This document shows positions 19,746 to 31,017 of a DNA stretch of 64,000 nt, one piece after another; position 1 is the first letter of the stretch, and each line of letters begins with the position of its first letter. Made by a program: the position numbers and the translations under genes. Source of the stretch: Gammaproteobacteria bacterium (GTDB taxonomy: Bacteria > Pseudomonadota > Gammaproteobacteria > Pseudomonadales > Oleiphilaceae); assembly GCA_002747055.1 (NCBI GenBank), contig PDSQ01000029.1:100069-164068 (forward strand), in the 5' to 3' direction. The notes under the pieces are model-generated. The model had not been told where the DNA came from. It made no database searches and saw only the letters and a program-made list of their open reading frames with translations.

Positions 19746-21734
19746 TTAGCCGGCACGACTGGAACCACGAAAACGGCGAACACCAAGAACGATCAACGTC
19801 AAAAGAAATGGAACCAGAAAAATATTGATCAGCTTGAGATGGGTTCCCAGTTGTTCGATATCCCGATCAAGTTGATGTTGCACCTCTCGCAAGTCCTTGC
19901 GGATTTTAAGCTTTTCCTTTTGAAACTCAGCGAGTGTCTTCTCTTGTTCAGGTGTCAACAGGCTTTGTTCGTCCCCTCCTCTGTTTGACTCCAATTCAGC
20001 CAGCTTTTGCTCGGTTTCTCGCAGACGCGCTTTCAATTCGCGCTGCTGCTGCAAAAACTTTTCTTCTGCTTGCAGTCGAATCGACTCGACTTTCGTGAAA
20101 GGGCGGGAAAAACGGCCACGACTCCTGATACTGATCAGGTCTGCATTGCCGGACAGATTTTCAATTGAGTTAACCAGTAGACCCGAGTTATCAGCCCATG
20201 GGGAAATAATTTTTTGGCCAAAAAACGACTGTATCTTTACCCAAAGCCGATCAGAAAGCACATCCGTATCGGCCACCAGAATAATGTTGATATCGTCACT
20301 TGCAGTCACTTTCGGCATAACTGTTTTGTTAATTTTCTTGGCCGTACTGTCTTTTGAGGCGCTTTCGCCACCCGCATCATCTTCGTTGTTTTCGCCTGCC
20401 GCTTTTGCTGCATCCTTACCTTCCTGCTCGACCTCTACTTGAATGCCATCGGGGAAAGCGGTTTGCACCGGGCCGGTAACCCGTGCCGCAAGCGTATAAC
20501 GCTCACCGGTGGGAGTGAAGTCATCCAATAACGCATCTGGCGAATGCAGCGTTACGAACGACTCGGCTTGTAGCGGCATTGCCTCATCACTGGTTTGAAT
20601 CAAAGGAGTAAAAGTGGTTGTTGCACCCTCTTTGGCGCTCAATATACCGGAAGATGAAAAGTTAATACTTTCCAGGCCAGATAAGACTACATCCTGCTGG
20701 TTCAATGACGCCACTCCGAGCCCGAGCAAACCGATGTGACGAACCGGATTTCGACCCGCCCCGAGTGAAACCATCATAGAATTTTTATAGTCACCAACTA
20801 CTTTATCTTTATCAAATTCAACCCCCCAACTTGCCAACAATGGGCCGAGATCAGAAGCTCGATTTGCCGCCACCATCGACATGCCAGTCGGGTCGGCCTC
20901 TGCAAATGGGTCGACAAAAAACATCGCCTTACCCCCTGCGAGAACAAATTGATCAATGGCCAACAAAGTGGTATCCGACAATTCTTTTGGATGAACCACC
21001 AGCAAGATATCGGCGTCCTCTTCAGTTATCTCTTCCAGATCGTCAGCAAGCCAATTGATTTCAAACAACCCTTCCAGTTGCTGAACCATGACCCAGGCTG
21101 GTTCGTTTCGATGGGTCATATAGTTCATACCACCATTTAGATTGAGTTCCGATATCACACCAATCACCGGCGGCTCGGGATTGGCCAGACCGTAAACCAG
21201 CTTGGCCAGTTCATACTCCAGGAATTCTTCTTTATCCAATTGAAAAAAGGGAATGATTTCTTCCACATCCCCCTCTGGCTGAGCTTCGTGAACATCAACA
21301 TTGACTGCTGGAATACGTTTTCCCACCAGGCCAAAGTAGATTTCATCACCGCGCAGGCCAACCGGAACACCTTGAAGCCCGGCAGCGGCAGCCTCGTCCT
21401 CCTCTTCTGAAAATGGTTCAGGATCGATAACCGTCAAGTGCAACTTACCGTGCGAGTGAGTTTGAAACTCCTGAAGTAATTCCTTAACTCGGCTCGCATA
21501 GGTTCGCAACGCGGGTAACTCGGCTGTCGCCTTATCGGAATAAAACAATGTCAACGCCAGGTCACTATCCAGCTCTGAAAGAATTTTTTGCGTTCCTTCA
21601 GACAGTGTATACAGGCCACTCTCGGTCAAGTCGATTCGCACACCTCGAAAAACCATCGAGCTCACCACCAAACAAACAGCAAATGCGCTAAAGACAATAA
21701 CCAGGCCAAACCGGGATTTCATCATTCCTTGCAT
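19746..21734 (-). CDS. GldG-like ABC-type transport auxiliary/substrate-binding protein
   Basis: 662 aa; N-terminal TM then LTESGLYTLSEGTQKILSELDSDLALTLFYS; C-terminal coiled coil and TM; adjacent to GldA/GldF-like ABC genes. Confidence 0.8.
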   Translation of the reverse strand: MQGMMKSRFGLVIVFSAFAVCLVVSSMVFRGVRIDLTESGLYTLSEGTQKILSELDSDLALTLFYSDKATAELPALRTYASRVKELLQEFQTHSHGKLHLTVIDPEPFSEEEDEAAAAGLQGVPVGLRGDEIYFGLVGKRIPAVNVDVHEAQPEGDVEEIIPFFQLDKEEFLEYELAKLVYGLANPEPPVIGVISELNLNGGMNYMTHRNEPAWVMVQQLEGLFEINWLADDLEEITEEDADILLVVHPKELSDTTLLAIDQFVLAGGKAMFFVDPFAEADPTGMSMVAANRASDLGPLLASWGVEFDKDKVVGDYKNSMMVSLGAGRNPVRHIGLLGLGVASLNQQDVVLSGLESINFSSSGILSAKEGATTTFTPLIQTSDEAMPLQAESFVTLHSPDALLDDFTPTGERYTLAARVTGPVQTAFPDGIQVEVEQEGKDAAKAAGENNEDDAGGESASKDSTAKKINKTVMPKVTASDDINIILVADTDVLSDRLWVKIQSFFGQKIISPWADNSGLLVNSIENLSGNADLISIRSRGRFSRPFTKVESIRLQAEEKFLQQQRELKARLRETEQKLAELESNRGGDEQSLLTPEQEKTLAEFQKEKLKIRKDLREVQHQLDRDIEQLGTHLKLINIFLVPFLLTLIVLGVRRFRGSSRAG

Positions 21735-21744
21735 GGTTTTCTCC

Positions 21745-22479
21745 TTATTCCGCTTTTTTCAGGTTAAGCACTATGGTGGTAGCATAGAGCCAGGCAAGGA
21801 TCATCAGAATAAAATAGGTCAGATCCCGAAAATCAATCACACCTCGAGCAACAGCATCAAAGTGCGACAAAAAACTCAACTGGGATATTCCGTCAATCAA
21901 CCAGAGCGGAGCCCAATAAGTAAACGCATCCTGAACGAGAGGGAAACCGCTGGCAACGAGGACAAAACAAACCACCAAGGTTAGTATAAAGGCCACCACC
22001 TGACTTTTGGTTGCGGCAGAGATACAGGAACCGACAGACAAAAAACCACCGGCCATCAGCCAGCTACCCAAATAACCGGCCAGAATGACGCCATTGTCCG
22101 GCTCACCAAGATAGTTAACCGTCAACCAGACCGGAAAGGTAAGCGCCAGGGCCAGTCCGACAAACAGCCATGCGGCCAGAAATTTGCCAGTGACGGCGGC
22201 ACTGGTTTTGATTGGCAGGGTCATCAACAATTCGATAGTGCCAGTTTTTCTCTCTTCCGACCAAAGGCGCATCGCAATGGCCGGTGCCAGAACCAGATAA
22301 AGCCAGGGGATAAAGTTGAAAAATGCGGCCAGATCAGCTTGCCCTCGTTCATAAAAGCGGCCTAGATAGAAGGTGAATACGCCACTCAAGAGGAGAAAAA
22401 TAACGACAAATATATATGCCAACGGTGTCGCAAAATAGCTAGCCAGCTCTCTTCTCAATACGATTGACAAACCGCTCAT
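21745..22479 (-). CDS. ABC-2 type transporter permease (GldF-like)
   Basis: RRELASYFATPLAYIFVVIFLLLSGVFTFYLG; six hydrophobic segments. Confidence 0.83.
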   Translation of the reverse strand: MSGLSIVLRRELASYFATPLAYIFVVIFLLLSGVFTFYLGRFYERGQADLAAFFNFIPWLYLVLAPAIAMRLWSEERKTGTIELLMTLPIKTSAAVTGKFLAAWLFVGLALALTFPVWLTVNYLGEPDNGVILAGYLGSWLMAGGFLSVGSCISAATKSQVVAFILTLVVCFVLVASGFPLVQDAFTYWAPLWLIDGISQLSFLSHFDAVARGVIDFRDLTYFILMILAWLYATTIVLNLKKAE

Positions 22480-23411
22480 CGCATGGCCTCCAAAGTAACT
22501 TTTCTAAATACATCATCCAAACGACCTTTTTCGACACGAAGCTCTTCAACCTGCCAGTTATTGTCATAAATCAGTCGATTAACGGGTTTGACAACAGATT
22601 GTCCCTGGACGGGCAAGAGAGTGAATTCGAGTCCAGACTGATCGACAATCACTTTGGAAACTTCAGATATCCGATCAAATTGCGACTTGGCATCGTAGTT
22701 TTCCGCCAGTCTGACCGTAATTGACTGATGATAATCAGACAATGCCGCCAATTCATCCGGCGTGCCATCCGCGATCAGTTGCCCGGCAGCAATGATCATG
22801 GCTCGCGTACAAACTGCGTGAACTTCTTCCAGAATATGTGTCGATACAATTACAATTTTGTCTTCTGAAAGATTTCTGATCAATTGCCTGACTTGATGTT
22901 TTTGATTTGGATCCAGGCCATCGGTCGGCTCATCCATGATCAATACTCGTGGATCGTGAATAATTGCTTGGGCGAGCCCTACTCTCCGCTTAAAGCCTTT
23001 TGAAAGGGTTTCGATTCGTTGCTGAAGCACCGACTGCAATGCCAACTGTTGCACTACCGAATCAATACGAGACTGCAACTCCGAGCCTCGAAACCCCCTG
23101 ACTTCAGCAATAAATTTTAGAAAAGACAACACCGTCATATCACCATAGACGGGCGCACCTTCCGGTAAATAGCCGATGTGTCGCTGCGCCTTTAAAGGTG
23201 AGGAAAGCACATCCACGCCCAAAACGGAAATATGGCCGGAAGTGGGCGTCAAAAAACCCGTCAGCATTTTCATCGTGGTTGACTTACCGGCACCATTTGG
23301 CCCGAGAAATCCTAACACCTCACCCGGCGCCACCTCGAAAGACAGACCATCCACAGCCCTGAACGAACCAAAATTTTTTCTTAAATCCTGTATTTTGATC
23401 ATAAGGATCAA
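22476..23411 (-). CDS. ABC transporter ATP-binding protein (GldA-like)
   Basis: GPNGAGKSTTMKMLTGFL, LSKGFKRRVGLAQAI, VLIMDEPTDGLDPNQ. Confidence 0.88.
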   Translation of the reverse strand: MILMIKIQDLRKNFGSFRAVDGLSFEVAPGEVLGFLGPNGAGKSTTMKMLTGFLTPTSGHISVLGVDVLSSPLKAQRHIGYLPEGAPVYGDMTVLSFLKFIAEVRGFRGSELQSRIDSVVQQLALQSVLQQRIETLSKGFKRRVGLAQAIIHDPRVLIMDEPTDGLDPNQKHQVRQLIRNLSEDKIVIVSTHILEEVHAVCTRAMIIAAGQLIADGTPDELAALSDYHQSITVRLAENYDAKSQFDRISEVSKVIVDQSGLEFTLLPVQGQSVVKPVNRLIYDNNWQVEELRVEKGRLDDVFRKVTLEAMR

Positions 23412-23705
23412 AATCCTCCCATTGAAAGCGACCTCGATGAACGACCACGCTATTTCGGTGATCGGCTAAGTAGCCGGTTGAAAGAATAAATCGATCAATC
23501 GTCGATGATCGGTGCGGGCTATTATATATGAGCCACCTAGCTGAATTTCAACTGCTTGGTCCGATAATTACAAACTCTTCATCAACAGAACCTTTTTGCT
23601 AAATCACCTGATGAATACGGCGATAGCTTTGCCGTTATTCACAATTCAATATAAACTATCGAACAGTTCTCTGATGGGGAGTCAGGTTGTCGATCCCCTC
23701 TCGAA

Positions 23706-26210
23706 TTGAAACAAACCAACAGGGGCAGCTTTGTTATGTTTGGTCTAGGATCATTTTTCGTTACCGTTTTGCGTAAATTGCTATTTCTTTGGGTAAAGAC
23801 CAAGGTCAACGGTAACGCGAAACTGGCGCTGGATCCAGACAAGCCAGTCTGTTATGTTTTGCAATACGGTTCGCTATCAGGTCGACTGGTTCTTGAACAG
23901 GTTTGTATAAACACCCATCTTCCGTCTTCACGAAAACCCTTGACAATAGATGGCATGAAGATTCCGCGCTCCTTTTTCTTCTTGTACCGCACCAAAGGTC
24001 ACTGGTTTCGCCGCCGACAAAGCCCGGTTCTCACCCGGCATTTGAGAGAACTGGTTCATGGTGTCGTTTCTAGTGATGCTTCGTCAACTGAGGGGAACCC
24101 TGCCGATGTGCAAATCGTTCCTGTTTCCCTGTTTTGGGGACGATCTCCGCAAAAAGAAAAGTCACTTTTCAAAATCATGTTTTCCGATACCTGGTCAACC
24201 GCCGGCAGTTTCAAGAAGCTATTGATTATTCTACTGCAAGGCAGAAACACCTTTGTCCAGTTCAGCAAGCCGATATCGCTCCGAAAGCTGATAGACGACC
24301 AGACTTCCAGCGAAGAGTTAGCTGTTAGAAAATCTGCGCGAATCTTGCGAGTTCACTTCAGACGCGTTCGACAGGCTGTACTCGGCCCCGATTTATCACA
24401 TCGGCGCACACTTGTCTCCTCCTTGATACGCGCCAAAGAGGTTAAAGCAGCAATTGAGGAAACCGCCAAGAACGAAAACATGAAAGTTGCGAAAGTCAGG
24501 GCAAGAGCCTTTAAATATGGCGATGAAATCGCCTCCAATGTATCCATCGCAACCATTCGTTTTCTGGACGTGCTTCTGTCATGGGTATGGAACAAAATAT
24601 ACGATGGTGTCACGACTACCAATGTAGAAGCGGTTCAGGAAGTCGCCAAAGAAAACGCCGTGATCTATGTGCCCTGCCATCGCTCACATATTGATTACCT
24701 GCTTCTTTCCTACGTACTTTTCCACAATGGCATTATGGTACCGCATATCGCTGCCGGCATTAATCTGAATATGCCGATTGTCGGCCCTATCCTGCGTCGT
24801 GGCGGCGCATTTTTTATGCGCCGAAGCTTCCGAGACAATCCTTTGTATGCCGCTGTCTTTAACGAATATATGCATTCAATGCTGACCCGAGGTCACTCTG
24901 TCGAATACTTTGTGGAAGGCGGTCGAAGCCGCACCGGCAGGACACTGATACCCAAGGCAGGAATGGTTTCGATGACAGTCAGAAGCTTTCTGAGAAATCA
25001 TCACAAACCGATCGCATTTGTGCCTGTCTATGTGGGTTACGAAAAGGTACTTGAAGCAAGAACCTACCTGGGGGAATTGCGTGGCAAGAAAAAGGAAAAA
25101 GAATCCATTCTGGGCGTTCTAAAAACACTGAGAGATTTCAGAAACTCTTTCGGTCGGGTCAATGTCAACTTCGGGGAACCTATTTATCTGGAGAGTGAAA
25201 TCAACAAACTGCGCCCGCAATGGAAAACAGAAACCTTTGACGATGGCTACAAGCCACCGTGGCTGAATGATTCAGTGACAGATATTTGTAACAAAATTGC
25301 AGTTCATATCAACGATGCGGTTGCCATCAATCCAGTAAATGTCGTCGCCACCATATTACTATCGACCGCCCGCCAGTCTATGGATAAAATTCTGTTGGCA
25401 GACACCATGCGGTCACTGATACAGCTTCTGAGAGACAGCGGGTATAGCTCTCAAATAGGTTTTCCGGAAGGCACCCCGGAAGACTGGATAAAGTACGTCG
25501 AGGCCATGGGACTCATTTTCACTAACCGGCAGGAGTTGGGCGATATCGTCAGCACCGAGGGCAACAACGCAATTCTGCTCACCTATTATAGAAACAACAG
25601 CCTTCACGTATTTGCATTGCCGGCCTTGATCGCCTGTTTTTTTCAGAACAGCGAATCGATGTCAAGAGATCGCCTGGTGCGGTTGGTTCAGTACATCTAC
25701 CCTTACTTGAAGTCAGAGCTGTTTATTCGTTGGCGTGAAGACGAACTCGAATCCGTCATCAATCGTTACCTCGACCAGATGATCGCCAATCATTGGTTAG
25801 TCCAATATGGTGATACCATTGTTCGTCCCACTTTAGGCAGCACACGTTTTGTAATGCTGAAAATTCTATCGAAAATCATCATTCAGACCTTGGAACGATA
25901 CTTTATCGCTATCGCGGTACTCCGGAAACGCGGCAATGGCAGCATTACAGCGAATGAGCTGGAGGTTCAAAGTACACAAATGGCGCAAAGAATGTCTATT
26001 CTCTACGGCCTTAACGCACCTGAATTTTTCGACAAAAGTTTATTCAGAAACTTTATTGCCACCTTGAAAAACAAAAAGATAGTCAAAGTCGACCAAGAAG
26101 GATTGTTGTACTTTAAAGACGAGCTGAACAAAATCGCAGACGATGCCCCAATCATGCTTAGCTCCGAACTGAGACAGGGAATTTTGCAAGTGACCAATTT
26201 GAACGAATGA
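23706..26210 (+). CDS. plsB: Glycerol-3-phosphate 1-O-acyltransferase
   Basis: VPCHRSHIDYLLLSYVL (HX4D), GGAFFMRRSF, YFVEGGRSRTGR, KPIAFVPVYVGYEKV; 834 aa (start may be 23736). Confidence 0.93.
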   Translation: MKQTNRGSFVMFGLGSFFVTVLRKLLFLWVKTKVNGNAKLALDPDKPVCYVLQYGSLSGRLVLEQVCINTHLPSSRKPLTIDGMKIPRSFFFLYRTKGHWFRRRQSPVLTRHLRELVHGVVSSDASSTEGNPADVQIVPVSLFWGRSPQKEKSLFKIMFSDTWSTAGSFKKLLIILLQGRNTFVQFSKPISLRKLIDDQTSSEELAVRKSARILRVHFRRVRQAVLGPDLSHRRTLVSSLIRAKEVKAAIEETAKNENMKVAKVRARAFKYGDEIASNVSIATIRFLDVLLSWVWNKIYDGVTTTNVEAVQEVAKENAVIYVPCHRSHIDYLLLSYVLFHNGIMVPHIAAGINLNMPIVGPILRRGGAFFMRRSFRDNPLYAAVFNEYMHSMLTRGHSVEYFVEGGRSRTGRTLIPKAGMVSMTVRSFLRNHHKPIAFVPVYVGYEKVLEARTYLGELRGKKKEKESILGVLKTLRDFRNSFGRVNVNFGEPIYLESEINKLRPQWKTETFDDGYKPPWLNDSVTDICNKIAVHINDAVAINPVNVVATILLSTARQSMDKILLADTMRSLIQLLRDSGYSSQIGFPEGTPEDWIKYVEAMGLIFTNRQELGDIVSTEGNNAILLTYYRNNSLHVFALPALIACFFQNSESMSRDRLVRLVQYIYPYLKSELFIRWREDELESVINRYLDQMIANHWLVQYGDTIVRPTLGSTRFVMLKILSKIIIQTLERYFIAIAVLRKRGNGSITANELEVQSTQMAQRMSILYGLNAPEFFDKSLFRNFIATLKNKKIVKVDQEGLLYFKDELNKIADDAPIMLSSELRQGILQVTNLNE

Positions 26211-26221
26211 GCTGTTTAACC

Positions 26222-26226
26222 TGATA
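26222..26226. repeat. Left target-site duplication (TGATA) of Tn3-family element
   Basis: TGATA directly abuts GGGG of the left IR; identical TGATA at 29628-29632. Confidence 0.88.
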
Positions 26227-26264
26227 GGGGTAGTGACCGGGTAGCTGCGATAACCGCTAACTTT
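26227..26264. repeat. Left terminal inverted repeat (38 bp)
   Basis: GGGGTAGTGACCGGGTAGCTGCGATAACCGCTAACTTT; matches reverse complement of 29590-29627 at 36/38. Confidence 0.92.
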
Positions 26265-27700
26265 TTAAGCGGCCACTTCAATGGGCAATCTCGTATTCAT
26301 ATCCAGCTCAAATATTCCATAAGGATTCACATGGGCGTATATCAGCGGCGTCAGTGCCCTGAAATCCTCCAGTTTCATCCGTGACAACCAAGTTGGCTCG
26401 TTCAGCACCTGCTGGATCATCAAGGTGTTCACATAGACCAGAGAAATCTGCAATAAATGCAGTGCCAAAACTGATAACTCCTGATCCTCCAGGCGGTTGG
26501 TTGCGACTTCACCGGGTTTGTCGTCACCTGGACGATAGAGTTTCTGGCTGGCAATGGCCTTGAGGCGCGGCAATAAATCGAACCCCAGCAAGTGCGAAAA
26601 GGCAAAAGCGACCTCACTTTGGCCGTAACTATCAACGTATTAACGGTCAATTTCCAGGTCCGTGCAGTGACGTAAAACACCCTCGATCATGGCGGCCACT
26701 TCCGAAGAGGAGCAGCGCTTGAGCTGTGAGTATATGCAGGTCGATTTCTTTTCCACATGCCAGTAAATCATGACGCCACGGCCACCGTATCGAATATGCC
26801 ATTCGGTCATCAGGTTTTGATCCCAGGAGCCAAACTTCTTGGAATCCGACGCACAGGAAAAAGCGGTTGCGTCGGTCGTCTGGCCGAGATCCTGATAATA
26901 GTTTTCGCGGTTGATATCAAAGTCCAGTGGCAAATCGTCATCGGGGTTTCGGTAACGATCGGCATCTACCACCCAGATTTCCTTGCAGCGCAAGCGCTTT
27001 CGCGTTGAAAGCGGCGAAGGTTTCAGTGGGCAGGTGCAGAGAGCGAATAAAGGAAAGCTTATCGATTTCCTTCAATACGCTGTCCAACCCCACGCGCCCT
27101 GGATCGGCTTTAATATCACCGAAGTTCACCACGCTTTCAACGCCATCCAGGGATTGATCCATTAGTCCCTTGCTTGCGGACGATAAACAACTGGCGAAAT
27201 GTTCATACAGGTTGAGTTCAAACTGCTGGTAAGCCGAACGCACCAGGCGTTCCAGTTCTTTGCCTGCCGGACATTCCATCTGATGTTTTTGGAACCACTC
27301 AAAGGCCGATTCAGTGGCATCCTCAATATCTGCGCCATGCGGATATTGACTGTCGATGAGCCAGTCTGAAAAGTCGCTCTTATCAGCCGCTGATACACGC
27401 CGGATACCGAGAAATTTGAGAATTTCCTTACGGTGCGGTGCCGCGTACCGGTGCGTCCCAGTCAGTCGTACTCGTGGATATGATCCACCGGGATTTCCAA
27501 CTGGTCAGCCAGGTAATGCAGCGGTATGTCGGGAATATCGTTGGTTGCGAGAGGAAAGCGACCTGTGTTCTGGTAGTATTTGAGTTGCGCCACAAACGCC
27601 AGATGATTCCGCGCTGGTTTGGTCTTGAGCAACTAGGTTTCCTCAAACTTTAAACTCCAGTGCTCTGCGAGTTCATCGACATCCCAAATTCGCTTCATTG
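26265..27700 (-). pseudogene. tnpA: Fragmented/internally deleted Tn3-family transposase
   Basis: Pieces in several frames: MLGFDLLPRLKAIASQKLYRPGD...LTPLIYAHVNPYGIFELDMNTRLPI (C-term), [55 protein letters not shown], and N-terminal scraps; total far below a ~1000-aa Tn3 transposase. Confidence 0.87.
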
Positions 27701-27709
27701 ACAGCCACC

Positions 27710-28267
27710 TTAATTGTCGGATTTTAAATAGCGGTAAAAGGTGGAGCGGGAAATATCCAGCGTCTTGCAAATATCGCTTATCGAGTAGTTTGGATCGGCG
27801 TGCATCTGCTTAAGTAGTGTGACGTTCTTTGGTTGGCCTAATGACTTAGGGCGACCGCCTTTTTTGCCACGAGCGCGTGCCGCTTCCAACCCGGCATTCG
27901 TGCGTTCCCGGATCAGATCCCGCTCAAATTCAGCCAAGGCGCTGAAAATATGAAACACCAGTTTGCCACCGCTGGCTTGCGTGTCGATGGCCTCCTGGAG
28001 GCTGCGAAAGCCAATACCTTTTTCTTTGAGGGCGTTAATGGACTCAATCAGGTGCTGGATGGATCGACCCAGGCGATCCAGCTTCCAGACCACCATAGCA
28101 TCCCCTTCCCGCAGAACCATTTCGGCATCTTTGAGACCGGACCGTGCTGCCTTGGCGCCACTGGCGATATCCGTGAAGATTTTGTCGCAACCGGCTTCTT
28201 TGAGCGCCTTGATTTGCAGATCCAAGCTTTGAGATGGGGTTGAGACGCGGGCATAGCCAACTAGCAC
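27710..28267 (-). CDS. tnpR: Tn3-type serine resolvase/recombinase
   Basis: MLVGYARVSTPSQSLDLQ, VVWKLDRLGRSIQHLIE, FHIFSALAEFERDLIRERT, C-terminal HTH. Confidence 0.93.
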   Translation of the reverse strand: MLVGYARVSTPSQSLDLQIKALKEAGCDKIFTDIASGAKAARSGLKDAEMVLREGDAMVVWKLDRLGRSIQHLIESINALKEKGIGFRSLQEAIDTQASGGKLVFHIFSALAEFERDLIRERTNAGLEAARARGKKGGRPKSLGQPKNVTLLKQMHADPNYSISDICKTLDISRSTFYRYLKSDN

Positions 28268-28424
28268 GAAATCGCTCCTGAAAATGTGCCATAATCCGTT
28301 CTAAGAAATGAGTATTGACACTTTGTTTTTGAGATGGGTATTGAAACATAAAAACAGCCAATTTCACAGAAAAATCGATAAGGTTCATAGCCGTACCAAA
28401 AACGTTCGTTTTTGACATAAACAA

Positions 28425-28488
28425 TGTACACTTTCATTATGTACGCATTGCTGGCGAGCATACTTTAGTGTACAATTTTAATGTGTAC
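28425..28488. promoter_or_regulatory. Paired GTAC half-site array upstream of tacA-like gene (candidate antitoxin operator or res subsites)
   Basis: GTAC at 28426, 28441, 28470, 28485; pairs 15 bp apart, the two pairs offset 44 bp; tgtacactttcattatgtac vs tgtacaattttaatgtgtac 16/20 identical. Confidence 0.55.
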
Positions 28489-28506
28489 TAATAGGAGGGT
28501 CTAACC

Positions 28507-29306
<800 letters not shown>

Positions 29307-29507
29307 ATGAATAAATTACAGCTACCACCAGGCATTTCTGTTAAAAGGCGCGGTAATGCATATGCCATCTTCAGGAACGAGTACCAAGAAATAGGCGGAG
29401 TCGTTGTTCGTGGCACTTCTCAGGGTGATACGCAGCTTCAACCCTACGTTGAAGCGCCACAAGACAAGAGCAAACGACTGATTGAACTGGATGATAACCA
29501 CTGCTGA
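29307..29507 (+). CDS. Hypothetical 66-aa protein immediately downstream of TacT-like gene
   Basis: ATG directly after the toxin stop codon; MNKLQLPPGISVKRRGNAYAIFRNEYQEIGGVVVRG... Confidence 0.45.
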   Translation: MNKLQLPPGISVKRRGNAYAIFRNEYQEIGGVVVRGTSQGDTQLQPYVEAPQDKSKRLIELDDNHC

Positions 29508-29589
29508 GGGCATTTGCGCAGAAAGTTGCGGTTTCGCCCTCACAAACCAACCTCAAACCGCAATTCTACGTAGGACAATCACCTGCAAA

Positions 29590-29627
29590 AAAGTTGGCGG
29601 TTATCGCAGCTACCCGGTCACCACCCC
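29590..29627. repeat. Right terminal inverted repeat (38 bp)
   Basis: AAAGTTGGCGGTTATCGCAGCTACCCGGTCACCACCCC, inverse of left IR. Confidence 0.92.
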
Positions 29628-29632
29628 TGATA
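29628..29632. repeat. Right target-site duplication (TGATA)
   Basis: Identical to 26222-26226. Confidence 0.88.
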
Positions 29633-29668
29633 AACAATTTGACACAATAGCCATGTCCGTCAGAGCCG

Positions 29669-30508
29669 TTAAAACCTGTCAAAACGAGTTTTGCTCATAG
29701 AAAGATTGACATAGATATCGTAGCGGCTGCTTTTCCCGTCAATTTCGTAAGTGGGTTTTATGTCAGCCAGATAAGGTGACTTTGCTGCCCGTTTGACAAC
29801 GACGCGATAAGCCGCTTTTTCCCTCGCCTGGTGTAACAACTCACCGGCATCGTCATCACTACCGACTATTTCATGAAAATACCGCATTTCTTTTTTTACC
29901 AGTGCCGTCTTTTCACGTTGCGGAAACATCGGGTCCAGATACACCACGTCAACGCAGTCTGCCGGCTGCTGTGCGAGCCATCGTTTTGCATCGGTATGAA
30001 CGAGATTCATGCGATCGAGTACGGACAACAAATCAGACTCACCCGCCAAACGCGCCCGATCCAGGCCGGACCGAAGGAGTTCGTGAACAATAACGGATCG
30101 CTCCAATAAAGTAACGGTACAACCAAGTGACGCAAGAACAAACGCATCCCTGCCAAGTCCTGCGGTTGCATCCAGAACATGCAATTCGGAACGCGAAGAC
30201 ACACCCACCGCCTTTGCGAGCAGCTGCTTTTTACCACCACTAAACTTGCGGCGATGATTATTCTTACCGCCTGAAAAATCGCATGTAATCGCATGGCCAA
30301 GAGACTTGTTTTGAGAGGAGAAAAGCGCAACACCTTGTGCGGAATAGCAAAGACCATAGGGGGTCGCACAACTAGATTTAATATTGGCCGTCAGCGTAGT
30401 TTCAATGTGATCGAGCAATGGAAAACTGTGCTGTTTGGAAAACGTCCGGGCTCGATGTAAATCCCCGCCGTTCAGGCAAACGATTGAAATGGGTAACGGC
30501 ACCTGCAT
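29669..30508 (-). CDS. rsmJ: 16S rRNA (guanine1516-N2)-methyltransferase
   Basis: LDATAGLGRDAFVLASLGCTVTLLERS, VVYLDPMFPQREKTALVKKEMRYF, VVVKRAAKSPYLADIKPTYEIDGKSSRYDIY. Confidence 0.92.
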   Translation of the reverse strand: MQVPLPISIVCLNGGDLHRARTFSKQHSFPLLDHIETTLTANIKSSCATPYGLCYSAQGVALFSSQNKSLGHAITCDFSGGKNNHRRKFSGGKKQLLAKAVGVSSRSELHVLDATAGLGRDAFVLASLGCTVTLLERSVIVHELLRSGLDRARLAGESDLLSVLDRMNLVHTDAKRWLAQQPADCVDVVYLDPMFPQREKTALVKKEMRYFHEIVGSDDDAGELLHQAREKAAYRVVVKRAAKSPYLADIKPTYEIDGKSSRYDIYVNLSMSKTRFDRF

Positions 30509-30564
30509 AGATGACAGTACTTACTGAACCAAAGTACTTGAATACAAAGCCACTTGCATCTCAA

Positions 30565-30927
30565 TTAGACAAAAACATCGACACCAACCAGCTCACCACC
30601 GCTTGCCCTCGAAGAAGACAAGTTGGCGGTTTCGCTGTACATCGCAAGGGCTTTTTGATGGCGACCGGGCAGTTCCTCGATCCTTTGCTGGCGCTGGAAA
30701 TTGACATCTTTGACTTCTGACTTGGCTGCAACTTTTCGTTGGATCGCGTCATAGTCGATCCGCTGAGGTAACTGCCGGTTTGGTTGACTCTGCTGTTCGG
30801 CCGCCCGTTGCTCGTCCTGATCCCGACGACTTCGCAGCAAATCACCACCCCGGTTGCCGGGCGTTGCGCCTTTGCTTCCAGGGGACTGAACATAGCTGAA
30901 TGCGACGCCATTAATATCAATCGGCAT
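30565..30927 (-). CDS. Hypothetical protein (Gln/Arg-rich, 120 aa)
   Basis: MPIDINGVAFSYVQSPGSKGATPGNRGGDLLRSRRDQDEQRAAEQQSQ...; more protein-like than the overlapping ORF. Confidence 0.55.
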   Translation of the reverse strand: MPIDINGVAFSYVQSPGSKGATPGNRGGDLLRSRRDQDEQRAAEQQSQPNRQLPQRIDYDAIQRKVAAKSEVKDVNFQRQQRIEELPGRHQKALAMYSETANLSSSRASGGELVGVDVFV

Positions 30928-31017
30928 AATCAGTCAACCTTTCTCTAATCACTTGCGCTACAGTATAGAACCTGATGATTCGATAAACAATACTGCACAT
31001 TGTGTTCGAAAAATATT

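Noticed and set aside
19746-23411. Considered as a novel gliding/motility system
   Set aside because: GldA/GldF/GldG-like ABC clusters are widespread in non-gliding proteobacteria; nothing unusual visible
27428-27653. Short ORFs on both strands around 27.4-27.65 kb as independent genes
   Set aside because: They fall in the decayed Tn3 transposase and overlap each other in multiple frames
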